Positions 31,192-40,136 of a stretch of 45,398 nt of DNA are shown here, in pieces. Numbering within the stretch: the stretch's first letter is position 1; each line of letters begins with the position of its first letter. A model generated the notes under the pieces. It searched no databases, was not told the DNA's origin, and was given only the letters and a program-made list of their open reading frames with translations. The position numbers were made by a program, and so were the translations under genes. Location: NCBI GenBank assembly GCA_947575275.1, contig CANPMS010000016.1, forward strand, positions 1 through 45,398. The letters are read 5' to 3'. This DNA is from an uncultured Clostridium sp. Its GTDB lineage: Bacteria > Bacillota > Clostridia > Lachnospirales > Lachnospiraceae.

Positions 31192-33594
31192 CTAGGATAA
31201 TTTTTCAAACCCTCTTTGTGGCCCATGCGGCCCAAACCGTTTCAAGCTTTTTAGTTTTTTCCATCCTCTTGCCTTCGCCAAAATCCCATTAATTTCCCGG
31301 CTGTCTGAACCTTTCAGGAGTTTCATATCTCCTCCAAGGCACTCCGTCCATATTTCCGCGGCGCATACCTTCTGCCGCTCTACCAGCTGAATTCCATCAT
31401 CCAAGCGCTGATTCCCAGCCAAAAACATCTTCCGGCTCTGTATTGACAGCTGATCCCAGTTTGACGGTATCTTCCGCTCCAGGAAGTCCATAATCAGCCC
31501 TTCTTTCCCGGATACCTCCCTATGGCCTTCCTGCTGTTCAATTGCCAGCGTCTCGATTTCTTTCGGCAGGTACAGCGGCTCTCCCAGAGCCCAGTACATA
31601 TACGCCTCTGCCCAGATTTGATCCACCTCTGCCGGCAGCTCCTGCCACACAGACCGCTTCGCCGGATGGGTGCCCACGTCCACCGGCCAGAACCGGCGGT
31701 TCCCGGTAGTGTCTTTTAAAAAGTCCCCGTCATTGCTCGTCCCACAAAACACACAGCGCCGCAGATACCGCTCTGTACGCCGCCCGTAGGCCGCACGGTA
31801 GATGTCTTCCTGCTTGCTTAAAAACTGCTTAACGGCAGATGTCTCCTGCCGTGTCATAGCCGTCAACTCTCCCACCTCGTTGATCCAGGTTCCCTGTATC
31901 ATCTCGGCAGCGTCTTTCCCTTCAAAGGTCGTCAGACTGTCTGAAAACCATCCCTTTCCCAGGGTGCTAAGGAACGTGCTCTTTCCAATACCCTGCGGAC
32001 CGGTGAAAATGGGCATATAGTCAAACTTCACCCCTCCCACAACGGCCCTTGCGACCGCGGCGCAGAGAAACTTCCGTATCACTGCCCGTGTATACTCATT
32101 ATCTTCCGCGCCCAGGTAGACTGACAGAAGGGTATCTACCCTTCTCACACCGTCCCACTTAAGCTCCTGCAGGTACTGCCGGACTACGTTGGTTTTATTC
32201 TGCCGCCCTACGATTGCAAGCGCCATATCCAGCCGATCCCGCTGGGCCATACGGTAATAGTTCTCTATGTACCAGAAAAACCCGGAATCGTCATCATCCG
32301 TCCATTGGCGGGCTCCCGGCTCCGAATCCCACGGAAGCGGGCCAATAGCAATCCCCCGGCTGGCAAACTCGTCCGTCACCACTCTGCCCTTTAGCAGAGG
32401 GTCATTCTGAAGCACAATAATGATATTGTTCACCGTTTTTTGGTAGTTACCGACTCCATCCACAGCCAGGCTGCTGAGCCATGCCAGATCCTCCTCTCTC
32501 CCTTGGACTGCCTCAGGAAACGCAAACGCTGCCCGGGCCTCCTCATGTTTCTCCCGGGCAATCAAATCCGCGACCGGCTTCTCATCCAGAGCCATGCGGC
32601 TCATAGCCACAAAAGACGGCAGCTTATTAACCGGCGTTCCCTCTTTCGCCTCGTTATCCCTGTCTCCAAACAGATGCAGGCGGATTAGGTCAAACGCGTT
32701 CACCAGCTGACCGGAACACGGATCCGTTGCATGGTGGGAATATAGGAAATGGTCACCGTCATAGACGATTGCGCCGCCTATGGTAGAGCCGCCGGTGTAG
32801 GTGTATCTTCCCGGCATTGCCGTCTCCTCATACAGTCCCGGGATAAACTTCTCCATTGCCTGGGTGATTGTGTATGTCCGGCAGAAAGCACCGATGATAC
32901 CCCGTTTTGCCGTTGGGTCCTCCTGCTTTGCAAGCCTCCTTCTCTCAACGGCATCCGTTCCAGGTACCTGCGGCCACTGGGTAACGTCTTTCCAATCGCC
33001 GTACATCTCTAAAAGACCGTCCAGGCTGCAGAACGGGTTATCATAAATCTCGCACACATACTGGCTGTCGCTGCTGCAGCTTGGCCAATACATCAGCCGA
33101 GATGCCTCAAACGTGGTCGCGTCACAGAATTCGATTCCAATTAAAGAAGCAAGTTTTCTGGCTGCCGGCTCATACTCATCTGCGGTAGAGGTTCTGTCCA
33201 TCGGCACAATGACACGCAGCCTCGGCGCGTAGCCGACATGCTTTCTGGTACTATATACCACAGCGGCACACCCCAGGCTGCCCACCCGTTTCAGAACGTC
33301 ATCGGTCTGCCCAGCCGGTATCGTATCTAAATCCAGGGTGATCAAATCCCTTCCTTCCACGCAGGATGCCTTGCGCCGGTCGCCGGTAAACGTGCCGCCG
33401 ACAAATCCACCCACATCCTTCAGCTCATCCTGCCGGGACTTTGGATAGGTCAGATACTGCTCCAGCGTCTCACACCCGCGAACCGGAACTTTCAGCCGAT
33501 CCACGAATTCAGACCAAAGCATACTGCATTTCGGCCAATGCGCAGCCTTGCGGCTTCCCGCTGTACTAATTTGCAGTTTTCTGTTATTCTGCAT
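31192..33594 (-). CDS. VapE-type primase-helicase
   Basis: 800 residues. N-terminal part (about 80-220) is a primase-polymerase-like domain: DLITLDLDTIPAGQTDDVLK (acidic DLD), LRVIVPMDRTSTADEYEP, TTFEASRLMYWPSCS. C-terminal part (about 470-750) is the virulence-associated E helicase with Walker A FTGPQGIGKSTFLSTLGKGW, WINEVGELTAMTRQ (Walker B/sensor), and FCGTSNDGDFLKDTTGNRRF. It opens and primes phage DNA. AGGAGG 7 bases before the ATG; 11 bases after the polymerase gene. Confidence 0.94.
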   Translation of the reverse strand: MQNNRKLQISTAGSRKAAHWPKCSMLWSEFVDRLKVPVRGCETLEQYLTYPKSRQDELKDVGGFVGGTFTGDRRKASCVEGRDLITLDLDTIPAGQTDDVLKRVGSLGCAAVVYSTRKHVGYAPRLRVIVPMDRTSTADEYEPAARKLASLIGIEFCDATTFEASRLMYWPSCSSDSQYVCEIYDNPFCSLDGLLEMYGDWKDVTQWPQVPGTDAVERRRLAKQEDPTAKRGIIGAFCRTYTITQAMEKFIPGLYEETAMPGRYTYTGGSTIGGAIVYDGDHFLYSHHATDPCSGQLVNAFDLIRLHLFGDRDNEAKEGTPVNKLPSFVAMSRMALDEKPVADLIAREKHEEARAAFAFPEAVQGREEDLAWLSSLAVDGVGNYQKTVNNIIIVLQNDPLLKGRVVTDEFASRGIAIGPLPWDSEPGARQWTDDDDSGFFWYIENYYRMAQRDRLDMALAIVGRQNKTNVVRQYLQELKWDGVRRVDTLLSVYLGAEDNEYTRAVIRKFLCAAVARAVVGGVKFDYMPIFTGPQGIGKSTFLSTLGKGWFSDSLTTFEGKDAAEMIQGTWINEVGELTAMTRQETSAVKQFLSKQEDIYRAAYGRRTERYLRRCVFCGTSNDGDFLKDTTGNRRFWPVDVGTHPAKRSVWQELPAEVDQIWAEAYMYWALGEPLYLPKEIETLAIEQQEGHREVSGKEGLIMDFLERKIPSNWDQLSIQSRKMFLAGNQRLDDGIQLVERQKVCAAEIWTECLGGDMKLLKGSDSREINGILAKARGWKKLKSLKRFGPHGPQRGFEKLS

Positions 33595-33605
33595 CCCCCT
33601 GCCTC

Positions 33606-35609
33606 CTAATCTTTCCTATAATAATAACTTTCAAATCCCTCGCCTTTTAAAAGTAACCCTGGCGCCCACGGTATCGGCTCTCCCATCAAACCGCATATCT
33701 CATCCACCTGTGTTTGCGCCGGCGCATCAATAATAACCTCATCGTGCACATGGAATACCACATTCAGCCCTTTTGCGTAAATTCGCTCCAGGGTTACAGC
33801 CAAACAGTCCCTTGCGATGGCCTGCACAATATTCTCAGTCATTTTTCCTCCGTAGGTAGATGCAGCCTCCCACTTTCTTGTCTGCTGTCCAACCGTGTAA
33901 TAGTGAACCGCCATCTTTCCAAACTGGTTCTCTTTCAAAAACGGCTTCGGGTAAAATAGCTTTCTTCCACTTGGCAGTCGTACGGTAAGGAAAGACTGCC
34001 CATAGACCAAGTCCCCTTCCAATGCGAAAATCAGCCCATAAATTGCTTGCGCCCGGGCCGTCTCCAGTGCGGTCAGAGCAGCCTGTTCCACCGCATACCA
34101 CAAGTCCTTTATCCGCGGATTAGCCTGCCTCCACCGCGCCACAATATCTGGAAGCTCCTCTTCAGAAAGCCCCATCTGCAAAGCGCCCATGGCAATCAGT
34201 GCGGCGGTCCCTCCTTGATACCCCAGGGCCAGAGTTGCCACCTTTCCCTTCTGGCGCAGGTCGTACTCTGGATTTCCTTTCACAATCTTTTCAATCGGTA
34301 CATGGAACATCTGCGCGGCAGTCGCTTCATAAATCTTTCCGTGGGTGGCGAATACCTCATTGACCCACTGCTCTCCAGCCAGCCACGCAATCACACGCGC
34401 CTCAATCGCCGAAAAATCCGCTACCACAAACTTATTTCCATCCGAAGGGATGAACGCTGTCCGTATAAGCTGTGAGAGCGTATCCGGCACATTCCCATAG
34501 AGCAGCTTCAGCCCGTTATAGTTTTTCTGCTTTGCCAGTTTTCTGGCAAACTCCAACGTACTGATATAGTTACGCGGCAGGTTTTGCAACTGCACCAAGC
34601 GCCCCGCCCATCGTCCGGTCCGGTTAGCCCCGTAATACTGGGTAAGTCCCCGTACACGGCTGCCCTCACCTTTTGCCATATCCATGGCAACGTATTTCTT
34701 AATTGATGTCTTCCCCAGCTGCTGTCTGATTTCAAGCATCCTCCGCACATCGCCTGGAAGAGTGTCCTTCTGTTCCAGCACCTGGGCAACCGTACCCTTT
34801 TGCATGTCGGTAAGCACATCCGGGTCACTCGCATTCCTCTTTGAGTGGACATTTATCCAGGGTATCAGCTGGGCGCCGCTGTTTGGGTTATCCAGACCTG
34901 TCAGCATAATTGCTTCATCCGTTAATTTCTGGCTACTGATTCCGTCAACATACAACGCCCCATCAATCAACTCCGTATCTACCCGTACCCCATAGGCATT
35001 CATCCGTACATCCATCTGCCACTGCCTCTGTTCCGATTCCGGCATCGGGAATGCGTTAAGCCGTTTTAAAATCTCCCGTTCCGTTACCACATCCTGCACA
35101 CAGTAATTTTTAAACAGCTCCCATTTATCCTTATCATGCCAAGGCTGATTCCAAGTCCGTCCGCCATTGCTTCTTGTAGGCTTGCACGGTACGCAGAAGT
35201 ATCGTATAAGCGCCTTCCCTGCAGCCAGCTTCTGTTTATCTTGTGGAAGACCCATGGCCCTGCCAGTGGCATCCAGACCGGCGGTATATCCACAGTACAA
35301 GCCGTGCGCCATGGTGCAGCGCCACTGCTCCAGCGGAGTGTCATATCCTGCCTGGTTCAGGCAGTACCACTCAAATGCGGCGTTATAGGCATGTTTTATC
35401 ACGAACGGATTGGACAGACAGGATATGATAAGCGCTGGTATCTTCTCACCACTTGCCAAGTCGATAACCTCCACCGGAGAATCATCCAGTTGATAGGCAA
35501 ACAGGAGGATTTCAAAGTCCTCAGACTGGGCATACTTATAGGCCCCTGCCTTACCGATGTCCACGCTGCTCCTTGTCTCAATGTCTATACTTAAATGTCT
35601 CTCAAACAT
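33606..35609 (-). CDS. phage DNA polymerase, family A
   Basis: 667 residues. 3'-5' exonuclease: Exo I LSIDIETRSSVD at residues 6-17, then IKHAYNAAFEWYCLN (Exo II). Polymerase: motif A KFVVADFSAIEARVIAWLAG near 395-415, motif B region RQKGKVATLALGYQGGTAAL, motif C VVFHVHDEVIIDAP near 627-640. It is a T7-like single-subunit replicase; length is normal. AGGAG at 7 bases. Followed by the VapE gene and preceded by the SSB-like gene. Confidence 0.95.
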   Translation of the reverse strand: MFERHLSIDIETRSSVDIGKAGAYKYAQSEDFEILLFAYQLDDSPVEVIDLASGEKIPALIISCLSNPFVIKHAYNAAFEWYCLNQAGYDTPLEQWRCTMAHGLYCGYTAGLDATGRAMGLPQDKQKLAAGKALIRYFCVPCKPTRSNGGRTWNQPWHDKDKWELFKNYCVQDVVTEREILKRLNAFPMPESEQRQWQMDVRMNAYGVRVDTELIDGALYVDGISSQKLTDEAIMLTGLDNPNSGAQLIPWINVHSKRNASDPDVLTDMQKGTVAQVLEQKDTLPGDVRRMLEIRQQLGKTSIKKYVAMDMAKGEGSRVRGLTQYYGANRTGRWAGRLVQLQNLPRNYISTLEFARKLAKQKNYNGLKLLYGNVPDTLSQLIRTAFIPSDGNKFVVADFSAIEARVIAWLAGEQWVNEVFATHGKIYEATAAQMFHVPIEKIVKGNPEYDLRQKGKVATLALGYQGGTAALIAMGALQMGLSEEELPDIVARWRQANPRIKDLWYAVEQAALTALETARAQAIYGLIFALEGDLVYGQSFLTVRLPSGRKLFYPKPFLKENQFGKMAVHYYTVGQQTRKWEAASTYGGKMTENIVQAIARDCLAVTLERIYAKGLNVVFHVHDEVIIDAPAQTQVDEICGLMGEPIPWAPGLLLKGEGFESYYYRKD

Positions 35610-35658
35610 AGCGCTCTCCTGTCAGTTTAGAGGAGCTCGAAAGCTCCCCTTTTCATCT

Positions 35659-36309
35659 TTACCAAGGCACACCTGTGATTGGGTTGAGTGCTGATTGCGG
35701 CACGTTTTGCGGCGCTGCCTGCGGCTGCGCGTACTGCGAAGCCGCGTAACCTGATTGTGCCTGTTGCGGCGCTCCAAAGGCTTGGGCTGCACTTGGGGCG
35801 CTGCCCCCCAGCGCCTCCCCGTCTCTTAGCTTCTGTACCGGTCCCAGACCGCAGCCGATACCTTTCTTCCCTCCAAAGGTATAGGGGAAAAATCTCACAT
35901 TCACCCGTCCATACATACCGCTGTAAACTTCAGACTGGTTGATGATGGGATTCCCCATCTTGTCCACAATTTCCGGCGGATAGTCAGCCTTTGCGCTGGC
36001 TGTAAAGACCCAATGCCCCTTACATTCCGCTCCAAACGCCATGCCATCAGACGGTCTTACTCCATCTCCGTCATAGACTGGCGTTGGCAGAATCGGCGGG
36101 CACTGCCCGTTCCACTTATCCGTAATTCCCCTCTGCCTGGCAGCCTCGATGGCGGCGTTAATTCTGGCCATGGTTTCCGTGTCAGTCTTTGGCACCAAAA
36201 CAGTACAGCTGTATTTCTCTTCCTGTCCCTGCATCGCCGCGTAGGGCTTAAACAGATGCACATAAGACAGTCTTACTTCTCCCGTTGTTACATTTGTCAA
36301 ATGATCCAT
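35659..36309 (-). CDS. single-strand DNA-binding-like protein (DUF2815)
   Basis: 216 residues from the ATG at 36309 (AGGAGG 9 bases upstream; the TTG two codons earlier is inferior). N-terminal OB-like domain: TGEVRLSYVHLFKPYAAMQG, KYSCTVLVPKTDTETMARIN, AECKGHWVFTASAKADYPPE, SGMYGRVNVRFFPYTFGGKK. The C terminus is a flexible Gln/Ala/Pro tail ending in ALNPITGVPW. DUF2815 proteins replace SSB in many phages of Firmicutes. It follows the DUF2800 stop by 2 bases. Confidence 0.92.
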   Translation of the reverse strand: MDHLTNVTTGEVRLSYVHLFKPYAAMQGQEEKYSCTVLVPKTDTETMARINAAIEAARQRGITDKWNGQCPPILPTPVYDGDGVRPSDGMAFGAECKGHWVFTASAKADYPPEIVDKMGNPIINQSEVYSGMYGRVNVRFFPYTFGGKKGIGCGLGPVQKLRDGEALGGSAPSAAQAFGAPQQAQSGYAASQYAQPQAAPQNVPQSALNPITGVPW

Positions 36310-36311
36310 AC

Positions 36312-37493
36312 TCAATTTTCCTCCTTGAACGCCTCCGCGGCAGTTATTTTATTTGTGATTGCGGGTCTCTGGTCTAACTGTTCTACCAGCGTTGGTTTTC
36401 CTGGTCTCTTAATTACCATATCTCCCACAAAAGATTCAAATTCTTTTTTGCCCACAGCTTTCTCAACCTGGGCCAGAGTGAGAGGCTTTCTCTCCCACAA
36501 GATAGTTTCTGGAACGCCATTCTCTTGAAGACGGGCAAACGCCAAATCCATGTCTGTCCACTCCCTGCCTCCCCGGCCCTCCACTGCTTTCCAGCCGGCA
36601 ACCTCATTCCCGACCAGACACTCAGCCAATGCACAGTCCTGAACATCACCCAGCCATTTGGCTACATCTTTTCCTTTTAGAAGGTACTGCCCCAATTCCT
36701 CATTGGTAAGAAGTTTGGGGTTCTTGTCCGTCATAGAAGCAAGCTCTACATTCTTTTCTGCCCTGGCGCGGCATCTGGCTCGCGCGCGACAGTATCTACA
36801 TGTTTTAGGATCAGGCTTAAATTCCCCCTCCCCTTTTATGGCAAGGATCGCTCTCTCCTTTACGAGCTGTGCAAACTGCATCAACTCATCCACCGTGCAA
36901 CTCCATTCAGAAATCCCATCGGAAATCCTTGGCTGTACAATCGATAACCGTATTTCCTGAACCGGATACAGCATCCGGTATGCCTCATAGGCCCCCAATG
37001 CATACAGCAGCATCTGCGGATTCTGCTCGGCAGATACGCGTCCATCCGGGCTTTTGCCGTACTTAAAGTCAATCACATGAAGGATACCGCTCCCAATCAG
37101 AATGCAGTCTGCGGTTCCAAACCCATCCGGTATGTACGCAGTCAAATCAACCCGCTTTTCAATGGCAGCGTAAGGTTCAGATGAAAAAGCCAATGCGATT
37201 GACTTCACATAGTCCAGATACTCATCTGTATAGCCCATCATCTCATCCTCCCACAGCTCCTCCTTTTTCAATTTGTTGATAGCGGCGGTCAACTTGCGCT
37301 TTCCAAAATCCACAGTATAAAAATAGTTTCTTACTTTCAGCTCCGCCAGCTCATGAGCCAGTGTCCCCTCCTTTGCTGCCTTGGACGTAGTATCTGGGAA
37401 TTGCTGCTCTAACTGAGCGCTGGGCGGGCAGGATAGCCACCGGTGCGCACCAGATGCGCTTAGCAGAGCGTGCTTCCTATCTTCATGCCCCAT
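36312..37493 (-). CDS. DUF2800 family PD-(D/E)xK (RecB-like) nuclease
   Basis: 393 residues from the ATG at 37493, which overlaps the upstream stop (TGATG); the frame extends further but only inside the previous gene. Motifs: HALLSASGAHRWLSCPPSAQ, AAKEGTLAHELAELK (motif I helix), DCILIGSGILHVIDFKYGKS (D...D-x-K), NPQMLLYALGAYEAY, and a Cys-containing CRYCRARARCRARAEKN that recalls Cas4/AddB iron-sulfur clusters. It probably works with the SSB-like protein in recombination. Confidence 0.93.
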   Translation of the reverse strand: MGHEDRKHALLSASGAHRWLSCPPSAQLEQQFPDTTSKAAKEGTLAHELAELKVRNYFYTVDFGKRKLTAAINKLKKEELWEDEMMGYTDEYLDYVKSIALAFSSEPYAAIEKRVDLTAYIPDGFGTADCILIGSGILHVIDFKYGKSPDGRVSAEQNPQMLLYALGAYEAYRMLYPVQEIRLSIVQPRISDGISEWSCTVDELMQFAQLVKERAILAIKGEGEFKPDPKTCRYCRARARCRARAEKNVELASMTDKNPKLLTNEELGQYLLKGKDVAKWLGDVQDCALAECLVGNEVAGWKAVEGRGGREWTDMDLAFARLQENGVPETILWERKPLTLAQVEKAVGKKEFESFVGDMVIKRPGKPTLVEQLDQRPAITNKITAAEAFKEEN

Positions 37494-37933
37494 CAGATTT
37501 GCGCCCCCATCTCTCGAAGTTTCACAGCAAATGCCCCGTACTGGGCCGGCGGCAGCGCCGGCAGAGCTTCCACCCCAAAGCTTCTGAGAAGCCCCAGAAG
37601 CTCTCCCTGCTTCCCGGAGTCCATAAGCGTCATTGCAGCTCTGGCTAAATCGTCCAACGTATAACTGGTCTGTGAAGTCTGTACCCCTGGCGACGCTAAT
37701 GGCATACATGTTTGCTGAATGGCGGATGCCGCAGACACAGGCGGAACTTCTGGCTGCTGTACCGGCTGTGGCATTGGCTGCTGTACTGGCGGTTGTACCG
37801 GCGACTGTACCCCCGGCTGCGGCATCTGTACCGGTTCTTCTTTGGAAATCTCCGTTTTCTGGGATACATCTCCTAATACCTTCTTCGCAAAATCCACCAC
37901 TTCGTCAAATGTTTCAAATGTAACTGTAATCAT
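37493..37933 (-). CDS. hypothetical protein with Pro/Gln linker
   Basis: 146 residues. Short N-terminal domain (MITVTFETFDEVVDFAKKVL), a 50-residue linker of Pro, Gln and Val (PVQPPVQQPMPQPVQQP), and a C-terminal helical domain (LDDLARAAMTLMDSGKQGEL then LGLLRSFGVEALPALPPAQY). Translationally coupled to the nuclease gene. Such linker proteins stand beside DUF2800 in many phages; role unknown. Confidence 0.85.
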   Translation of the reverse strand: MITVTFETFDEVVDFAKKVLGDVSQKTEISKEEPVQMPQPGVQSPVQPPVQQPMPQPVQQPEVPPVSAASAIQQTCMPLASPGVQTSQTSYTLDDLARAAMTLMDSGKQGELLGLLRSFGVEALPALPPAQYGAFAVKLREMGAQI

Positions 37934-38148
37934 AAATGAATTCCTCCTAATTCCTTTTTTAGTAGTATCAACTCTTCTTTGGAGAGCGTGATTCCCTTTC
38001 CCATTTTTGACCGGTCTCCATTCCAGGAGCGCAGGTCGTATTTAGGGGAGTAATCCCCCCATTTAACCAGGTTCAGCTCCTTATGCCATTCCCCATCAGC
38101 CGGAAATTCTACCAGGGTATCTAAAATCTCACATTTCATATCAGCCAC
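37930..38148 (-). CDS. YdbC/PC4-like single-strand nucleic-acid-binding protein
   Basis: 72 residues. WHKELNLVKWGDYSPKYDLR then SWNGDRSKMGKGITLSKEEL matches the PC4/SUB1 (p15) fold of YdbC: strand-rich with W, KYDLR-W and a KGITLS turn before the C-terminal helix. Such proteins bind single-stranded DNA as dimers and may help replication or transcription. The stop overlaps the next start by 4 bases. Confidence 0.9.
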   Translation of the reverse strand: MADMKCEILDTLVEFPADGEWHKELNLVKWGDYSPKYDLRSWNGDRSKMGKGITLSKEELILLKKELGGIHL

Positions 38149-38149
38149 T

Positions 38150-38761
38150 TTAAGTTACCTCCCCGCCATTTCTAAAACGGTATTCCATTAAATCCGCCAG
38201 CATCAAATACTCCTTCCCTTTCTTATCATCTGGATAAATATCGCGTACCTTTGCACGAAACTCCTCAAGCGTTCCGTGGAAGCAGCCGCACGTGACACCC
38301 ACGTCCCCAGACTTGAGCCGAAAGAACGTTGAATTGCGATATACTGAGCCAAATCCCTTGACCGTGGCATAATCCGCGGTACTCTCTATCCGCGCATTGT
38401 CACAGATCTCCGCATCGCCATAAACCCGCGCATCGCCATAAACCCGCGCATCGCCATAAACCCGCGCAGTGCCACCAACCCACGCATCGCCATAAACCCA
38501 CGCATCGCCATAAACCCACGCATCGCCACCAACCCATGCATCGCCATAGACCCGCGCATTTCCGCAAACACGTGCGTAATCACCAACCCGTGCGTTGTCA
38601 CAGACCCATGAGTTGTCATCTTGAGAAAGGTTTTCCTCCTTCTCAACCCATCCGCCCAGGTCACCAGCTTTTACACACCCGAAATCGACCATGGCTTTGA
38701 TACGATGCAGAGTGATCCCCGCAAATTCTATACTCTCCCTTGTCAACCTAAATTTCTTCAC
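38150..38761 (-). CDS. hexapeptide-repeat (left-handed beta-helix) phage protein
   Basis: 203 residues. N-terminal cap MKKFRLTRESIEFAGITLHR with VKAGDLGGWVEKEENLSQDD, then about 13 six-residue repeats of the form (V/A)-Y/G/C-G-D/N-A-W/R, then a C-terminal domain (FFRLKSGDVGVTCGCFHGTL). The repeats are encoded by near-identical 18 bp units (38397-38590). Proteins of this kind are frequent in phages of gut Firmicutes; proposed roles include polymer-forming or scaffold functions, none certain. Confidence 0.88.
   Translation of the reverse strand: MKKFRLTRESIEFAGITLHRIKAMVDFGCVKAGDLGGWVEKEENLSQDDNSWVCDNARVGDYARVCGNARVYGDAWVGGDAWVYGDAWVYGDAWVGGTARVYGDARVYGDARVYGDAEICDNARIESTADYATVKGFGSVYRNSTFFRLKSGDVGVTCGCFHGTLEEFRAKVRDIYPDDKKGKEYLMLADLMEYRFRNGGEVT
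38397..38590. repeat. 18 bp tandem repeats inside the hexapeptide gene
   Basis: About 11 units; the consensus on the plus strand is CGCATCGCCATAAACCCG. The three at 38414-38467 and those at 38479-38530 are almost identical, while the edge units diverge. Copy number can change without breaking the frame. Confidence 0.9.
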
Positions 38762-38806
38762 TTGACTTTTCCTCCCATTCTCCCTTGCCCACTGGCGGGC
38801 TCTTTT

Positions 38807-39052
38807 TCATCTGAAAAACCACGCTACCGCAATTACACCAAGTGTCACCATAAACTGCAATAGCGACATTAAATCGTGATAGTGCAACTCTTTCTTTAGC
38901 TTGTCCAGCCTGCCTGACAACTCCACAGGCATCTGTTCAGTCGCGGGACTGGTATGTAAGCATTCCGCAGCCTTACAGTTTACACTCGACTTAATTAGTG
39001 CATACCCTAACTGATTCGAGGTTTGAGCGTTTACAAAATTTATCCTGGCCAT
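38807..39052 (-). CDS. small single-span membrane protein
   Basis: 81 residues from the ATG at 39052 (GGAGGTGGAG 4-9 bases upstream). MARINFVNAQTSNQLGYALI start, a helical middle (VELSGRLDKLKKELHYHDLM) and one C-terminal membrane helix (LLQFMVTLGVIAVAWFF). C-tail-anchored layout. No family recognised. Part of the leftward early block. Confidence 0.7.
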   Translation of the reverse strand: MARINFVNAQTSNQLGYALIKSSVNCKAAECLHTSPATEQMPVELSGRLDKLKKELHYHDLMSLLQFMVTLGVIAVAWFFR

Positions 39053-39100
39053 TATCTCCACCTCCCCTTGCCCGCATATGCTTGTCCACTGTTCCCGCTA

Positions 39101-39250
39101 TCACGCGGGCTTTCTCCTATATCCGGCGGCACTCATCATTCGGATTTGTATTTCCTCTGCTTTGCTCTTTCGCTCATCTTCAGGAAGAGAATCAAAAAGC
39201 ACATCTTCGCCCCCGACTTCTATGTAGTTGATAATCTTTGGTTCTCCCAT
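39101..39250 (-). CDS. small hypothetical phage protein
   Basis: 49 residues from the ATG at 39250 (AGGAGGGG 6 bases upstream). MGEPKIINYIEVGGEDVLFD then SLPEDERKSKAEEIQIRMMS and a basic end GYRRKPA. The pattern (KIINYIEV...LPxEER...AGYRR) recurs in Lachnospiraceae phages as I recall it; role unknown. Confidence 0.75.
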   Translation of the reverse strand: MGEPKIINYIEVGGEDVLFDSLPEDERKSKAEEIQIRMMSAAGYRRKPA

Positions 39251-39309
39251 GGCTACCCCTCCTCTCTGGTAAACCCTATGCCCCACCGGTTGTACTTGTT
39301 TCCGATATT

Positions 39310-39519
39310 TTAATCTCGAGATTTTAGTTTCCTGCTCATCCCCACCTTCACGATTGATAATGGGAAATAGTCATAGTACCCGTCTTGGTTCAAATCTCTC
39401 TTTACTTTTTCGTGGTCGATTGTAATGCCGTGATATAAACCCACCATCCAAAGGGCATTGATTGCATCTTCTTCACTATGGAAAACCACGGTTCCGTGAT
39501 TGGAATACACTTCATACAT
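39310..39519 (-). CDS. small hypothetical phage protein
   Basis: 69 residues from the ATG at 39519 (GGAGGA 7 bases upstream; the TTG six codons earlier overlaps that site). MYEVYSNHGTVVFHSEEDAI then NALWMVGLYHGITIDHEKVK. No family recognised. First gene of the leftward early block, divergent from the plus-strand ORF at 39626. Confidence 0.7.
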   Translation of the reverse strand: MYEVYSNHGTVVFHSEEDAINALWMVGLYHGITIDHEKVKRDLNQDGYYDYFPLSIVKVGMSRKLKSRD

Positions 39520-39535
39520 AAATTCATCCTCCAAC

Positions 39536-39575
39536 ACTTAATCGACTTGTCCTTTCCATTTTTCTCCCATATACT
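39536..39575 (+). promoter_or_regulatory. promoter of plus-strand ORF 39626, copy 1 of a duplicated element
   Basis: TTGTCC (39547-39552), 17 bases, TATACT (39570-39575). About 40 bases around it (ACTTAATCGACTTGTCC...) recur at 40048-40089 with three changes. Confidence 0.7.
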
Positions 39576-39625
39576 ATACTCACAGGCTGTTGCCGCAGCC
39601 GAGTAAGCATGAAAGGAGCAACACA

Positions 39626-39796
39626 ATGAGCAACCATGCCGAAAACGTGACTATCTTACGTCTTTTGAATCAAGATACAAAGTCCTTATCTCTTGATGAA
39701 CTGTACGCCCTTTATCGCGATACATTGCAAAAGGTAAAAGATGCAGAAACACGTTATCAAGATTCTCACAAACAGGAAACATTTAGCTTTGATTAA
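39626..39796 (+). CDS. small plus-strand hypothetical protein
   Basis: 56 residues from the ATG at 39626 (AAAGGAG 7 bases upstream). MSNHAENVTILRLLNQDTKS start, then helical LDELYALYRDTLQKVKDAET. It has a clear promoter, opposite to the surrounding early genes. No family recognised. Its last third overlaps, head-on, the minus-strand ORF 39686-40027, so they may interfere. A similar promoter plus ribosome site precedes the second small ORF at 40137. Confidence 0.65.
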   Translation: MSNHAENVTILRLLNQDTKSLSLDELYALYRDTLQKVKDAETRYQDSHKQETFSFD

Positions 39797-40027
39797 GGAT
39801 CTATACAATGAGGCAATCGCTTCATTCGCTTCTGGTGAACGATCCACACCGCATGTTCTTGAATACTCTGTCAACATCTCTATCTGTCGACGGAGTATTT
39901 TTTCATTGCTTGCTCCTTGTATATTCCGTTGCATCTCTTCCCGTGTCTGTTCCTTTTTGTTTTGGTATAATTCAGCAATCAATCTGTCCAGTTTTTCAAC
40001 AATCAATTTCTTTTTCAAATATCTCAC
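39686..40027 (-). CDS. hypothetical protein, possibly with altered C terminus
   Basis: 113 residues. A GTG (40027) or a TTG (40018) may start it, with GGAGA just upstream. The first 80 residues look like a real helical, charged protein (LIVEKLDRLIAELYQNKKEQ, EKILRRQIEMLTEYSRTCGV). The last 32 (FLFVRILITCFCIFYLLQCI) are hydrophobic and lie antisense to the plus-strand ORF, so the original C terminus may have been replaced. Just upstream (40028-40058) the minus strand resembles the end of an XRE repressor gene (KPIEYFLE stop) with a small deletion, a relic. Confidence 0.45.
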   Translation of the reverse strand: MRYLKKKLIVEKLDRLIAELYQNKKEQTREEMQRNIQGASNEKILRRQIEMLTEYSRTCGVDRSPEANEAIASLYRSLIKAKCFLFVRILITCFCIFYLLQCIAIKGVQFIKR

Positions 40028-40047
40028 ATCTCCTCTCTATTCCAAAA

Positions 40048-40089
40048 ATACTTAATCGATTTGTCCTTTTCATTTTTCTCCCATATACT
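40048..40089 (+). promoter_or_regulatory. promoter of plus-strand ORF 40137, copy 2 of the element
   Basis: TTGTCC (40061-40066), 17 bases, TATACT (40084-40089). Nearly identical to 39536-39575. The CTTAATCGATTTG part also resembles the 3' end of the XRE gene at 41707, so the element may have arisen from that gene's border. Confidence 0.7.
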
Positions 40090-40136
40090 GTAAGTACCAG
40101 ACCGCCATCTGGAATACGGAAGAAAGGAGTAGCACA

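Noticed and set aside
38386..38664. Repeat-rich ORF (MAMRGF repeats) in another frame of the hexapeptide gene
   Set aside because: It is the 18 bp repeat read in a different frame; the frame encoding the hexapeptide beta-helix has start signal and flanking domains.
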